In this document: positions 36,442-45,361 of the stretch, piece after piece | How positions within the stretch are numbered: the stretch's first letter is position 1 | Layout of the letters: each line of letters starts with the position of its first letter | NCBI RefSeq assembly: GCF_002864045.1 | Contig: NZ_PJPV01000133.1 | Location: 1-64,000 of the forward strand | Direction of reading: 5' to 3' | DNA length: 64,000 nt | DNA from: Endozoicomonas acroporae | Lineage (GTDB): Bacteria; Pseudomonadota; Gammaproteobacteria; Pseudomonadales; Endozoicomonadaceae | Program-made: the position numbers and the translations under genes | The notes under the pieces: generated by a model | Told to the model about the DNA's origin: nothing | What the model saw: the letters and a program-made list of their open reading frames with translations, nothing else | Databases searched by the model: none

Positions 36442-37158
36442 TTATCCACGGCACTTCTGCTCTTCTAATTCCCTGAACTTCTGTTGCTCATAGTCCGACA
36501 GCACAAGACCATAGCTTTTTACCACACGAGTGAATCTGACAACATACTGGCAGTGGAAGGACTTCGAAGGTGGTAACCACTCAAGGACACCTGATGCCCC
36601 TTTTTGGCGGTTGACACTGGCCTGGACGGCAAAAAGGTTCACTTCATCATTGGCAAACTGCACTCTTTTTGCCTTCGACCACTGATCAGCCCCACGATCC
36701 CACGCCCATCTCAGAGGCACTAAATGGTCGATATCAACCTGGCGAGCTTCATAAAACGTCTTTCCAGTGTAGGGATCAAGCCATCTGCCCCGATATACGG
36801 CGCACTGGTTACCGGCGGTATCTATCGCGCTGGTACTCTGCTTCATCAGAAGCTCGTGGCGAGTGTTCATACAGTCCCTGTCTTCATCAGCCCAATCACC
36901 AAAATATGAACGGTCATATCTTGCCGGACTTTGACGGTACGTTGTCGCATTCGACTTTTTCAGGCCTGATCCTTTAGGAAGTCTGCCGCCGGAACTGAGG
37001 CAATCATTGAGAGAGTAGAAGGCAGTATAGTTTTTTGTTCTCTCATAGCTAGAGCTGGAGATATCGTGACAGATGCCTGACTTGCTCTTTTTTACCAGTT
37101 CTGCACTATTTACAGAGGCACTCAAGAGTGCCAGAAACGTTATCAGGAGGTGCTTCAT
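36442..37158 (-). CDS. Secreted HNH endonuclease (DUF1524/GmrSD-C-like)
   Basis: The ATG at 37158 is chosen because it gives a signal peptide (MKHLLITFLALLSASVNSA) right at the N-terminus; a start 12 codons upstream would bury it. The mature ~220-aa protein has an HNH fold: VDIDHLVPLRWAWDRGADQW (catalytic His), then FANDEVNLFAVQASVNRQKG with the Asn and Lys of the motif. Length and layout fit extracellular bacterial HNH nucleases. It may degrade extracellular DNA for nutrients or act on rival or host DNA. No immunity gene is recognised unless the convergent 131-aa protein serves that role, which is conjecture. A truncated sister gene lies at 35553. Confidence 0.82.
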   Translation of the reverse strand: MKHLLITFLALLSASVNSAELVKKSKSGICHDISSSSYERTKNYTAFYSLNDCLSSGGRLPKGSGLKKSNATTYRQSPARYDRSYFGDWADEDRDCMNTRHELLMKQSTSAIDTAGNQCAVYRGRWLDPYTGKTFYEARQVDIDHLVPLRWAWDRGADQWSKAKRVQFANDEVNLFAVQASVNRQKGASGVLEWLPPSKSFHCQYVVRFTRVVKSYGLVLSDYEQQKFRELEEQKCRG

Positions 37159-37233
37159 CGAGCAATTAACACAGGATTGAATATTAGACGACAAAATACA
37201 TCAAAAGGACTATTGAATAAATACCCCTATTAT

Positions 37234-37330
37234 ATGCTACCGGCTCAGGGGAGCGTTGGCTTGTTCCCGCTACTGGCCTGCCTGCTCCCGCTGGACCTGT
37301 TTGACTGAAATGGTCGTCTGGTCTGGTTTG
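37234..37330 (+). pseudogene. Relic of a third dmsC with internal deletion
   Basis: From ATG 37234 the frame reads MLPAQGSVGLFPLLACLL, which mirrors residues ~11-27 of DmsC (VLAQGTVGLFLVLACLL). It then jumps directly to PLDLFD, a stop (37306-37308), and NGRLV, mirroring DmsC NPLGLFDYHGRLM. About 190 residues between these points are missing. It is isolated, without dmsA or dmsB remnants visible nearby. Confidence 0.75.
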
Positions 37331-37573
37331 TCTACAGAGTCAAACTCGGATAAATATAATTTTTTAAGCAGGGACGCTGGAAAGCTATAATGGCGTAGCG
37401 GGAAAGAAAATAAAAGCGACGTTTGTAGTATTACTATATGACCATTTCCTTATTATCAAACACTCGTACATTAAAATACGAGAGTCGAGTAATAAAAATA
37501 TTTGATCACTATCGAATGAATAACCTACTGTTTAAGCCTAATGATAAAAACTTGCATATTTAGTGAGTGTTAA

Positions 37574-39178
37574 ATGAAGCCAATTTCATCAACTCAAGTT
37601 ACAAGTTTATGCCTGCCAGGTGATGATCAGAAAGTTAAACAAAACCACATACACATTTCTACAGAAGGTTACCGGTACACTGTTGGCGGTAACGGCGTTT
37701 TTGTAAACACCTTTTGTAAGGCATTTCACGAGCGTAGTTGTAAAAATATTGTGGTTCTGCCACTGCTTGATTTCGTAGAGGATACAGATGTAAAAAAATC
37801 AATCACTGCTGGCTGTCAGCTTTCTTCTGGTGAATTAATATTGGTTGAAAGATGCAGTGATATGCCTGAATGTGATGTCTATAGAGTCCAACCAACAGGA
37901 GGGCAGAAAAGGTATTTTGACAAGCATATTAATTCATACAATATAGAGCAAGAATACAAAGACTCTTTGGCAGAGGATCTTTACTTTAAAGAACAAGGAA
38001 TTAATGATTCTGATGAAAGATTGAAATTTGCTGGTGCTATATCTCTAAAAATGTGTGTGTTTAACCAGATAGCGGCAAAATTTGTCAACGAAGTGCTTTT
38101 ACCAACAATGGGAGGCAAAAATGTATATGTTCATGATCATTTTTTTGGAGGATCCCTTCAATACGTTAATCACTTCGAAAATGTTAAAAAAGTGAACTGG
38201 GTACATTGCTTAAGTCCCCATACGGGTTTTAGTGACTGTATGGCCAATAAAAAGCCTGTTTACACAACCCAAAGCTATATGAAGATGGATGAGAGCAAGT
38301 TCTGCAAGTTACCGGATCATGAAAAACCTGCAAGAGAGAGGGCAATTAAACATGCTGATGTAATTTTAACAGTATCGAAATATGCCCAATCTTTTTTGAC
38401 ATTTGAACATCCTCTCATATCAAAGTTCTTGAGGATTCACAAAAAGGAGATCAGATCAATCAAAAGCTGTTCAGATTTATCAAAGTTTAGCCTGAGCGCT
38501 ACGGCCAAAAAATATGGGTTAGAGGGAATTCCGGGAAAAAATATCAAATCAAAACTCAGAGAACTGTTCTTTGCCGGAAAATTGCCTTTAAAGCCACCAT
38601 TAAATAGCAAAGGATGTGTGAACCCGGTCGCTAAAAACTTACCAATTGTTTTTTTTATGGGCAGGCCTCATTTTGAGAAAGGGACAGAGCATGTACTGAA
38701 TATGGTAAAAAAACTGGATTGTCTATTTTTTATTGTTTCTAACGGAACAGAAAAAGACCCATTTATTCAAGCTATTCACGAAACCAAAGCAGCAAGAAAT
38801 AACCTCGTTTTACTTACTAAAAATCAAGAGCATAAGCAACTCTTAATGGCTGTTGCGGACTATGCCGTTATTCCTTCTCTGGCTGAGTCCTTAGGCTTGA
38901 TTGCCGGTGAGTGTAATTCTATGGGGCTGCATGTCATCAACTCGGATATAGGGGGGCTGCCTGAGGCGTTACCTACTTGCGATGAATGCAGAACAGAAGT
39001 TCATTCAAATGCGGAGTATGGTCATTACTCAGAAGATACAGATAAAGCATTTCTCCAGGCAGTTAGTGAAAAGTTAAAAGCCGGAAGGCCCAGGTCATCG
39101 CATATTGTAAGGCATGCCAGTTATTTCCATTCAATGGAGAAATTTACTACTTCAATAGAAAATGCTCTTTCTAATTAA
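37574..39178 (+). CDS. GT-B glycosyltransferase (group 1/starch-synthase-like)
   Basis: A 534-aa protein with a two-domain GT-B layout. The N-terminal half has a GYRYTVGGNGVFVNTF segment in the place of the KxGGL loop of glycogen/starch synthases and a WVHCLSPHTGFSD stretch. The C-terminal half has the nucleotide-sugar domain: FFMGRPHFEKGTEHVL, then the acceptor/donor loop PSLAESLGLIAGECNSMGL with the conserved Glu, and NSDIGGLPEAL. DNA is visibly AT-richer than the neighbouring dms genes, suggesting separate ancestry. No polysaccharide gene cluster surrounds it, so it may be a stand-alone enzyme or an effector. It ends 1 bp before the convergent giant gene. Confidence 0.8.
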   Translation: MKPISSTQVTSLCLPGDDQKVKQNHIHISTEGYRYTVGGNGVFVNTFCKAFHERSCKNIVVLPLLDFVEDTDVKKSITAGCQLSSGELILVERCSDMPECDVYRVQPTGGQKRYFDKHINSYNIEQEYKDSLAEDLYFKEQGINDSDERLKFAGAISLKMCVFNQIAAKFVNEVLLPTMGGKNVYVHDHFFGGSLQYVNHFENVKKVNWVHCLSPHTGFSDCMANKKPVYTTQSYMKMDESKFCKLPDHEKPARERAIKHADVILTVSKYAQSFLTFEHPLISKFLRIHKKEIRSIKSCSDLSKFSLSATAKKYGLEGIPGKNIKSKLRELFFAGKLPLKPPLNSKGCVNPVAKNLPIVFFMGRPHFEKGTEHVLNMVKKLDCLFFIVSNGTEKDPFIQAIHETKAARNNLVLLTKNQEHKQLLMAVADYAVIPSLAESLGLIAGECNSMGLHVINSDIGGLPEALPTCDECRTEVHSNAEYGHYSEDTDKAFLQAVSEKLKAGRPRSSHIVRHASYFHSMEKFTTSIENALSN

Positions 39179-42100
39179 TCAGTGCCTGCCTTGGTTATTT
39201 TCAGGCAAGGTAACAGGATCAGCCTCGTCATCATACTCTGGAGGCAGCAGCAAAGAGTTCCTTGCAAGTGTGGAATTGGGCATCATTTGGTGAAAAATTT
39301 TCCCGTCATGTACGCTCGACTTCACAAAATAGCCGCGCTCACTGAGCAGTCGGGCACCCGGAGAGTCCGGCTGCCGGAGCATCTGCTCCAGTTCAGATTG
39401 TTCCAAGGTACCAACAGAGGGCAGTATAGCCTTCTGCTGCAGCCGTATCGTCTCAGTTTCCAGGGCATCCCGGATGTCAGCCGATATCCTGTTTTCGAGC
39501 CCGGGCTGGTTCGCCGCCACGATCATCTTTTCTGCCAGGGTCATTGCTTCGGGTATCCTGACTTGTCGAAGTTCCCCTTCATTGTGCAGGCGTCGATAAG
39601 CGCCACCGGACCCGGTATCCGGATCCCAGCAACCAGGCGGTTGGGGATCTGTATGCCGCCGGTGGTGTTCTGCTAAGCAAGGTGAAATACCGGCTTTCTC
39701 AGCGATAACGAACCGGACCAGATCGTTCAGGCACTCACGCAAACACTGATAGGGGTCCGGTGCCTGCTCAATCAGTAATCGTCGTGTATGGTTATCAACC
39801 GGGAGATGGTATTGACTGGTGAACGGATTGGGCACCTGGTGATGCCATCCCCCGGTAATGCTGGCCAGATCCCGAAAGCTCAACATGACTGACTGGATCA
39901 GCAGAGTGAAGTCCGGGTTGTTGACTACGGACAGCAGTTCAATCTTTTCTGGCTGAAAATAGCCATCATGGATCATTTCACTGGTGTCAATTTCTGCTGA
40001 GTCCGGTGTCAGCCTGATCGTCGGAAAGTCCTCCCGTGGTGGTTTGACCCGCAGGATATCCACAGTATCCCCAAAGCGCAGTACCTGACGCAGCAGTAAC
40101 TCTTCCTCTGTGCACTGGTGATCAGGAGTAAACGACGGATTTCCAGCATCCATCATTTTGCAGTTTTTGTTTCTCAGGGCGCTGGCCACCAGGGTAACCA
40201 GCTGCCCGGGGTTCTGTGGCAGTCTGGCCATATCACGCTGAAACAGTTCTGCTGCGCGCAGCTCTTCAACATTTTTATGCTCATCTTCAGCGACAGCATC
40301 GTGGTAGAGTTCGGCAATGGGTAGTAACTCTTGCAACTCGGGATGCTTCAGCAGTAATTCCCGGAATGGCTTATGAAAGTCGGGCAAAACCTTACTATCT
40401 ATGAGGAATTCGGTGGCCAGTTGTGTGCGCAGGGCGTGATCCAGTCCGTGCCATTTGCGGTAATAGGGTTGTATGCCGTTCGCCAGGATGGTGTGTGCTC
40501 TGTTGGGATGGGGATATTGGTAATAATACTGACCGACTATCTGGGTAATTGACTTATAGCGACCATCAGGCAGGGTTTCCACGCCCTCAAAGGTTGGCGG
40601 TGATGCCAGAAAATTCACCAGCCAGTCCGGCTGGCATTCTCCTTGTTCCCTGCGCTGAACCACAACGGCAGGATTACAATAGTAATATTCCCCCAGAAAA
40701 ATACTCAGCCTTTGGTCAATGGATCGATTGAGAGTCGCGGTACTCTTTAAATGCTCACGTAACTGTTCATCGTTGTATCGCCGGGTTGAAAATCTATTTT
40801 CCAGAAATTCTTTAACTGCATGCCCATAAACCGGCTCATTGGTAAAAAAATGATTATAAAACTCCTCGCCAAGCAGTCCAGCAGCCTTCCGATGTAGCTC
40901 TGAACTGTCCAGCTGCCGGTGATTCAAATGCTCGTGCAATGCTGTCCTCAGGATCGATACTCTATTAGCTATCATATAGTGTTTAGTAACGGGGCCGTCC
41001 CCATCATTGCAAAGAAGTTCCCACAGCACCTCGTTACGAATGGTATTGGCTTCATCGTAGGTCAACAGATTCGCCCGGAGAAAATGATTGGTAGATGTTA
41101 ATATTTCAAGATGATCTGCAAGCTGGGCTGATGTTTGATAACTGAGATAGATTCTTGCGCCGTAAGCGATGAGCAGGCAACACACCAGTGGATTATAGTG
41201 GACAGGTGTTGAGTCTTTGTACCCTAATAAATAGGGAACAAACAAATTGTTATTTAATAACTCCCGGCAGATGAACACTTGTGCGGCAAAGGTGGGTCTG
41301 GCCTGTTCGAAAATGTAATCCCAGCTGGACTCGTTATCGTGTATCTCGAAATCATAATATAGCCAGGGAAAGTGTTTATGAAACGGGGTCTGCTCAAGCA
41401 AAGCTTCCAGTAATATATTCGGTAAACTCACTTTGCTGGTGACCTCGTCCGTCCGGACTGGAAGTTCGCTTATGAATGTTGCTGAATCACAGTTCTCGAT
41501 GGCTGTCAGGATGGCTTTGATGTTGGTGCCAAGTGCCTTGACGCTGGCTGATACCGTGCTGACCTGCTCCGGAATATTTTTCAGTAGCTGCAGAAATCGT
41601 TCACCACCGGACTGACTCAATAACTGGTAAAGCCTGAGTTCCTGTCCGGTGAAGTTGCCATATTGAGAGAAGGCACGAATGTTTTGCCGCAGCGTTAGTG
41701 CTTGTGTACGGCTGATTTCCACCGGGGGAGACAACACCCCCTGTTGGCTGTTGTACAGGCACAGTTTTACAGGCTCACGGAACTCATCACCGGACGTGTT
41801 ACCTTTATTCTGCTCAAGCGTCAGAATATTGCCCATGACTTCTTCAAGGCGGCGAAAAGAAAACTCCCTGGTAAAGTCCAGAAGATAGCCATAGTGCATG
41901 CGGTCAAAATTAATGTGACAGAGAATTTCCGGATATTTGCCTGCTCCTGTAATGAACCGTTCAGACGGTTGGTGCAGTAAATAGCCATTCACGCCAAGGT
42001 GTCCTGAGGTTAAAGGTGATTCGCTAAACAGGGAGTGCTTTCTGTGATAACTCTCTGCTATTTTCTCTGCCAGAACATGCCAGCTGGTAATTTTCTTGGT

Positions 42101-42457
42101 GTATGTGAACCTGCTGCACGGTTCCCCCGAGGCATTCGAACCGACATCTTTTTTATAAGCCCAGAGCATATGGCAGCCGGGCGCAGGTTTCAGAACCGTA
42201 ATGACCTGGTCTGGCCTGGTGCCAAATTGATCCGGCCGCCTGGCTTCTATTGCATATTGGGCACCGGGTGACAATAAACTCACTGGCCTGTATTGATCGC
42301 CTGAACCGGCAGCTTGTAATGCATTGACAACACGAACTATCATCCCGCCAAACTGACCGAATGCGGCAACAGGATTGTATTCCTCTTTCTTGCCGCCTGT
42401 CGGTGGTGGATGAAATCCTGACGAACCAATGCTTGCTTCCGCCTGAGGTATGGACAT
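39179..42457 (-). CDS. Giant HD-fold protein resembling SidE-type phosphodiesterase
   Basis: About 1092 aa from the ATG at 42457 (an ATG at 42535 adds 26 residues; MSIPQ resembles the MSLPV start of the 2751 paralogue). No signal peptide or membrane segment. Most of the protein is unrecognised helical sequence. Around residues 665-800 is an HD-type phosphohydrolase pattern: His670 and His674 (WHGLDHALR), His719-Asp720 (LYHDAVAEDEH), Glu731-732, and Asp797 (FGDTVDIL). The H-x3-H spacing and the Glu ~60 residues later recall the SidE/Dup phosphodiesterase domain of Legionella effectors, but I cannot confirm that by search. The C-terminal ~230 residues (from DLASITGGWHH) are shared with the 2751-3821 remnant. 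A host-directed effector is plausible. Confidence 0.6.
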   Translation of the reverse strand: MSIPQAEASIGSSGFHPPPTGGKKEEYNPVAAFGQFGGMIVRVVNALQAAGSGDQYRPVSLLSPGAQYAIEARRPDQFGTRPDQVITVLKPAPGCHMLWAYKKDVGSNASGEPCSRFTYTKKITSWHVLAEKIAESYHRKHSLFSESPLTSGHLGVNGYLLHQPSERFITGAGKYPEILCHINFDRMHYGYLLDFTREFSFRRLEEVMGNILTLEQNKGNTSGDEFREPVKLCLYNSQQGVLSPPVEISRTQALTLRQNIRAFSQYGNFTGQELRLYQLLSQSGGERFLQLLKNIPEQVSTVSASVKALGTNIKAILTAIENCDSATFISELPVRTDEVTSKVSLPNILLEALLEQTPFHKHFPWLYYDFEIHDNESSWDYIFEQARPTFAAQVFICRELLNNNLFVPYLLGYKDSTPVHYNPLVCCLLIAYGARIYLSYQTSAQLADHLEILTSTNHFLRANLLTYDEANTIRNEVLWELLCNDGDGPVTKHYMIANRVSILRTALHEHLNHRQLDSSELHRKAAGLLGEEFYNHFFTNEPVYGHAVKEFLENRFSTRRYNDEQLREHLKSTATLNRSIDQRLSIFLGEYYYCNPAVVVQRREQGECQPDWLVNFLASPPTFEGVETLPDGRYKSITQIVGQYYYQYPHPNRAHTILANGIQPYYRKWHGLDHALRTQLATEFLIDSKVLPDFHKPFRELLLKHPELQELLPIAELYHDAVAEDEHKNVEELRAAELFQRDMARLPQNPGQLVTLVASALRNKNCKMMDAGNPSFTPDHQCTEEELLLRQVLRFGDTVDILRVKPPREDFPTIRLTPDSAEIDTSEMIHDGYFQPEKIELLSVVNNPDFTLLIQSVMLSFRDLASITGGWHHQVPNPFTSQYHLPVDNHTRRLLIEQAPDPYQCLRECLNDLVRFVIAEKAGISPCLAEHHRRHTDPQPPGCWDPDTGSGGAYRRLHNEGELRQVRIPEAMTLAEKMIVAANQPGLENRISADIRDALETETIRLQQKAILPSVGTLEQSELEQMLRQPDSPGARLLSERGYFVKSSVHDGKIFHQMMPNSTLARNSLLLPPEYDDEADPVTLPENNQGRH

Positions 42458-42661
42458 ATCAAGGGTCTCAATGAATTTAAAATCGTATATCGGACTGCAC
42501 GGGAGTAAGGCTCCGCCTGAGTGAAATGAGCACAAACTTCAGACACCGAAAATATCGAAAGGTTCCCCGTAATCTGGCAGCCCGGGCAGGTGCCATGTAA
42601 GGCACAGCGGAGGAAGTACCGCCGCAGTCATGTCACCGAAGTTGCAGTGCAGCACATTCTT

Positions 42662-42680
42662 GTCCTCAATAATCATTATC
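42662..42680. promoter_or_regulatory. Weak Fur-box-like sequence
   Basis: The right part ATAATCATTATC matches the Fur consensus exactly, but the left part does not (about 13 of 19 overall). It lies 205 bp upstream of the giant gene's start and 230 bp upstream of dmsA copy 2. It may be chance. Confidence 0.25.
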
Positions 42681-42762
42681 AATTACATGGCGCGCCGTGC
42701 TCTGTAGCGTGCTCGAATAAGTTCCTACCCTCTTCAGTAATTGCCTCAAACCCTGCAAAAAA

Positions 42763-42805
42763 TTGATCCAGGTCAATCGGTTGTTTGTTGACTGGCTCGT
42801 ATTAT
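42763..42805 (+). promoter_or_regulatory. FNR/Anr-type promoter of dmsABC copy 2
   Basis: TTGATCCAGGTCAA at 42763-42776 matches the FNR/Anr box at 9 of 10 positions (G for A in the second half-site is common for Anr). TATTAT at 42800-42805 serves as -10. The box centre falls near -42, the class II position. Spacing is identical to the copy 1 promoter. Confidence 0.75.
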
Positions 42806-42911
42806 CAGCACTATTTCACCAGTTCATTATTTGTACAGAGATGCATTTTGTCAGGGGTAACACTACCTGTTTGTGTGCTGGTTTCCGGTTTTAGTGATAA
42901 CGGTAAAATAA

Positions 42912-45341
42912 ATGAAGAAACTTCTCGATAGTGCGCTGTCGTCTGTCATCAAGCGAAGAACGTTTATCAAGTGGGGGACTGCTGCGGGCAGTGCCGCTGT
43001 TGTCGCTGGCAATGCGCTGCCTCTGAAAGCCATGGCAACGGATTCAACACAGGCAAAAGCCGCTGAAGACCAGGTGACCTGGTCTGCCTGTATGGTGAAC
43101 TGTGGCAGCCGCTGTCCTCTCCAGGTGCATACCAAAGATGGCATTATCACCCATGTTGAATCGGATAACCGGGGCGATGACATATACGGTGATCATCAGA
43201 TTCGCGCCTGTCTGCGCGGTCGCTCCATCAAGCAACGGGTATACAACCCTGATCGTCTGAAATACCCCATGAAGCGGGTTGGCAAGCGTGGGGAAGGCCG
43301 CTTTGAGCGCATCAGCTGGGATGAGGCGCTGGATACCATCGCCAGACAGTTGCAGTACACCATCGATACTTACGGTAACGATGCGATCTATTATCAGTAT
43401 GGCTCCGGAACCCAGGGTTATAAGACCGACGGGCCTTTTGCCTCCAAGCGTCTGCTGAATATGCTCGGTGGCTTTCTGCCTTACTACGGTAACTACAGCT
43501 GGGGACAGATTCAGCGTGCTCTGCCGTTTACTTATGGCGGTGGACGTCCAGCGGCGTTCGGCAGTTTAACCAGTGAAATCGCCAATGCAGAATTGCTGGT
43601 CATGTTTGGTTACAATCCGGCAGAGACCCGCATGAGTGGCGGTGGGGAAATCTACGAGCACATCAACTCGGTGAACAGCAAAAATGTGCGCACCATCATC
43701 ATTGACCCGCGTTATACCGACACCATGCTGGGCAAAGAGTCTGAGTGGATTCCAATTCGCCCGGGGACCGATGCTGCCCTGGTAGAAGCCATGGCCTGGG
43801 TGCTGATCAACGAAAAGATGGTGGATGAAGCATTCCTCGAGAAGTTCTGTGTTGGCTATGATGAAAAAACGCTGCCAGTCAGTGCACCGAAGAATGGCCA
43901 CTACAAAGCGCACATTCTGGGCCGGGGTGCGGATGGCATCGAGAAAACCCCTGAGTGGGCGGCAAAAATTACCGGTATTCCAGCGAAAAAAATCATTCAG
44001 CTGGCCCGGGAAATTGGCAGGGCCAAACCTGCTTACATTATTCAGGGTACCGGTATTCAGCGTCAGGCCAACGGTGAACAGGCGAGCCGTGCCATCTGCA
44101 TGCTGCCAATTCTGACCGGCAATATTGGCCTTGCTGGCACCAACACCGGCGAAATGCCAGGCAACTATGGCTTCCCGGTGAAAACTCTGCCCATGGGTAC
44201 CAACCCGATCAAGACAGCGATTCCATTCTTCAAATGGACAGATGCGATTCATCGTCACCATGAAATGACGGATAAGACCGATGCCCTGCAGGGCGGCACG
44301 TCACTGAAGAATCCGATCAAGTTCATCTGGCAATATGCGGGCAATATCACGGTTAACCAGCACTCTGATATCAACCGGACCAAAGAGATCCTGTCTGATG
44401 AGAGCCTGTGTGAGTTTATCCTGGTGTTTGAAAACCATATGACACCCACCGCACGGTTCGCGGATATTCTGCTGCCGGATATCACCACCATTGAAAATTA
44501 TGAAGTGGCCAGCAACGGCTATGCCTCGGGCAGTCTGGGGGCGGTGATTCCGCTGGTGCCTGCTATTGCCCCGATGTACGAGTGCCGCAGTGCATACGAC
44601 ATCTGTGCAGGTATTGCCAAACGCTTTGGTCTGGAAGCGCAGTACACAGAAGGCAAGACCCATGAGCAGTGGGTGGCGGAACTGTACGAACAGATGCGTA
44701 AAGAACAGCCTCAGTTGCCAACACTGGAAGACCTGCGTCGTGACGGCCCCTACAAACAGCTGGCACCGAAGCATATTCGCATCGCTCTGGAAGGTTTCCG
44801 TAAGGATCCTGTGAACCATCCTCTGGGTACCCCATCCGGGAAAATCGAAATTTACTCCGAACAACTGGCGACCATTGCCGCTGAGTGGAAGCTGCCGGAA
44901 GGGGATGTGGTGACACCGCTGCCACAGTATGTCACCACCTGGGAAAGCCATCTGGATCCGCTGACTGAGAAGTATCCGCTGCAGCTGATTGGTTTTCACA
45001 CCAAGGGCCGTGTGCACTCCACATACCACAACGTCGCTTTCCTGCGTGAAGCAGTGACCGATGCCGTATGGCTGAATCCGGCAGATGCACAGGCCCGGGG
45101 AATCAAAGATGGTGACATGCTGAAAGTCTGGAATGACCGTGGCGAGACCCGGGTTCCGGCTAAAGTCAGCCCCCGGATTATGCCGGGTGTTGCTGCCCTG
45201 GCAGAAGGTGCCTGGTACGCACCGGGTAAAGACGGTGTTGACCGTGGTGGCTCATTCAACGTGCTGACCACTCAGCGCAGTACGCCGCTGTCCAAGGGTA
45301 ACCCGATGCACACCAATCTGGTTGAAATTGCCAAGGCATAA
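42912..45341 (+). CDS. dmsA: DMSO reductase family molybdoenzyme, catalytic subunit (copy 2)
   Basis: A 809-aa Tat-exported molybdoenzyme, paralogous to 30629-33067. The signal (KRRTFIKW, GTAAGSAAVVAG) and iron-sulfur region (WSACMVNCGSRCPL) are near copies of the other. The Mo-ligand segment differs: LPYYGNYSWGQI here, LNHYGDYSTAQI there. Many internal loops differ too, so substrate preference may differ (DMSO versus other S- or N-oxides). dmsB follows after 20 bp and dmsC after 2 more. An FNR-type promoter lies 136 bp upstream. Confidence 0.93.
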   Translation: MKKLLDSALSSVIKRRTFIKWGTAAGSAAVVAGNALPLKAMATDSTQAKAAEDQVTWSACMVNCGSRCPLQVHTKDGIITHVESDNRGDDIYGDHQIRACLRGRSIKQRVYNPDRLKYPMKRVGKRGEGRFERISWDEALDTIARQLQYTIDTYGNDAIYYQYGSGTQGYKTDGPFASKRLLNMLGGFLPYYGNYSWGQIQRALPFTYGGGRPAAFGSLTSEIANAELLVMFGYNPAETRMSGGGEIYEHINSVNSKNVRTIIIDPRYTDTMLGKESEWIPIRPGTDAALVEAMAWVLINEKMVDEAFLEKFCVGYDEKTLPVSAPKNGHYKAHILGRGADGIEKTPEWAAKITGIPAKKIIQLAREIGRAKPAYIIQGTGIQRQANGEQASRAICMLPILTGNIGLAGTNTGEMPGNYGFPVKTLPMGTNPIKTAIPFFKWTDAIHRHHEMTDKTDALQGGTSLKNPIKFIWQYAGNITVNQHSDINRTKEILSDESLCEFILVFENHMTPTARFADILLPDITTIENYEVASNGYASGSLGAVIPLVPAIAPMYECRSAYDICAGIAKRFGLEAQYTEGKTHEQWVAELYEQMRKEQPQLPTLEDLRRDGPYKQLAPKHIRIALEGFRKDPVNHPLGTPSGKIEIYSEQLATIAAEWKLPEGDVVTPLPQYVTTWESHLDPLTEKYPLQLIGFHTKGRVHSTYHNVAFLREAVTDAVWLNPADAQARGIKDGDMLKVWNDRGETRVPAKVSPRIMPGVAALAEGAWYAPGKDGVDRGGSFNVLTTQRSTPLSKGNPMHTNLVEIAKA

Positions 45342-45361
45342 CAGGATAGGAATAACGTTCG

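Noticed and set aside
36442-37158. Restriction system suggested by HNH/GmrSD-like similarity
   Set aside because: A signal peptide and absence of methylase or GmrS partner point to a secreted nuclease.
42662-42680. Fur-controlled promoter for the giant HD protein or dmsA copy 2
   Set aside because: Only half of the box matches; kept as a weak feature and not built into any interpretation.
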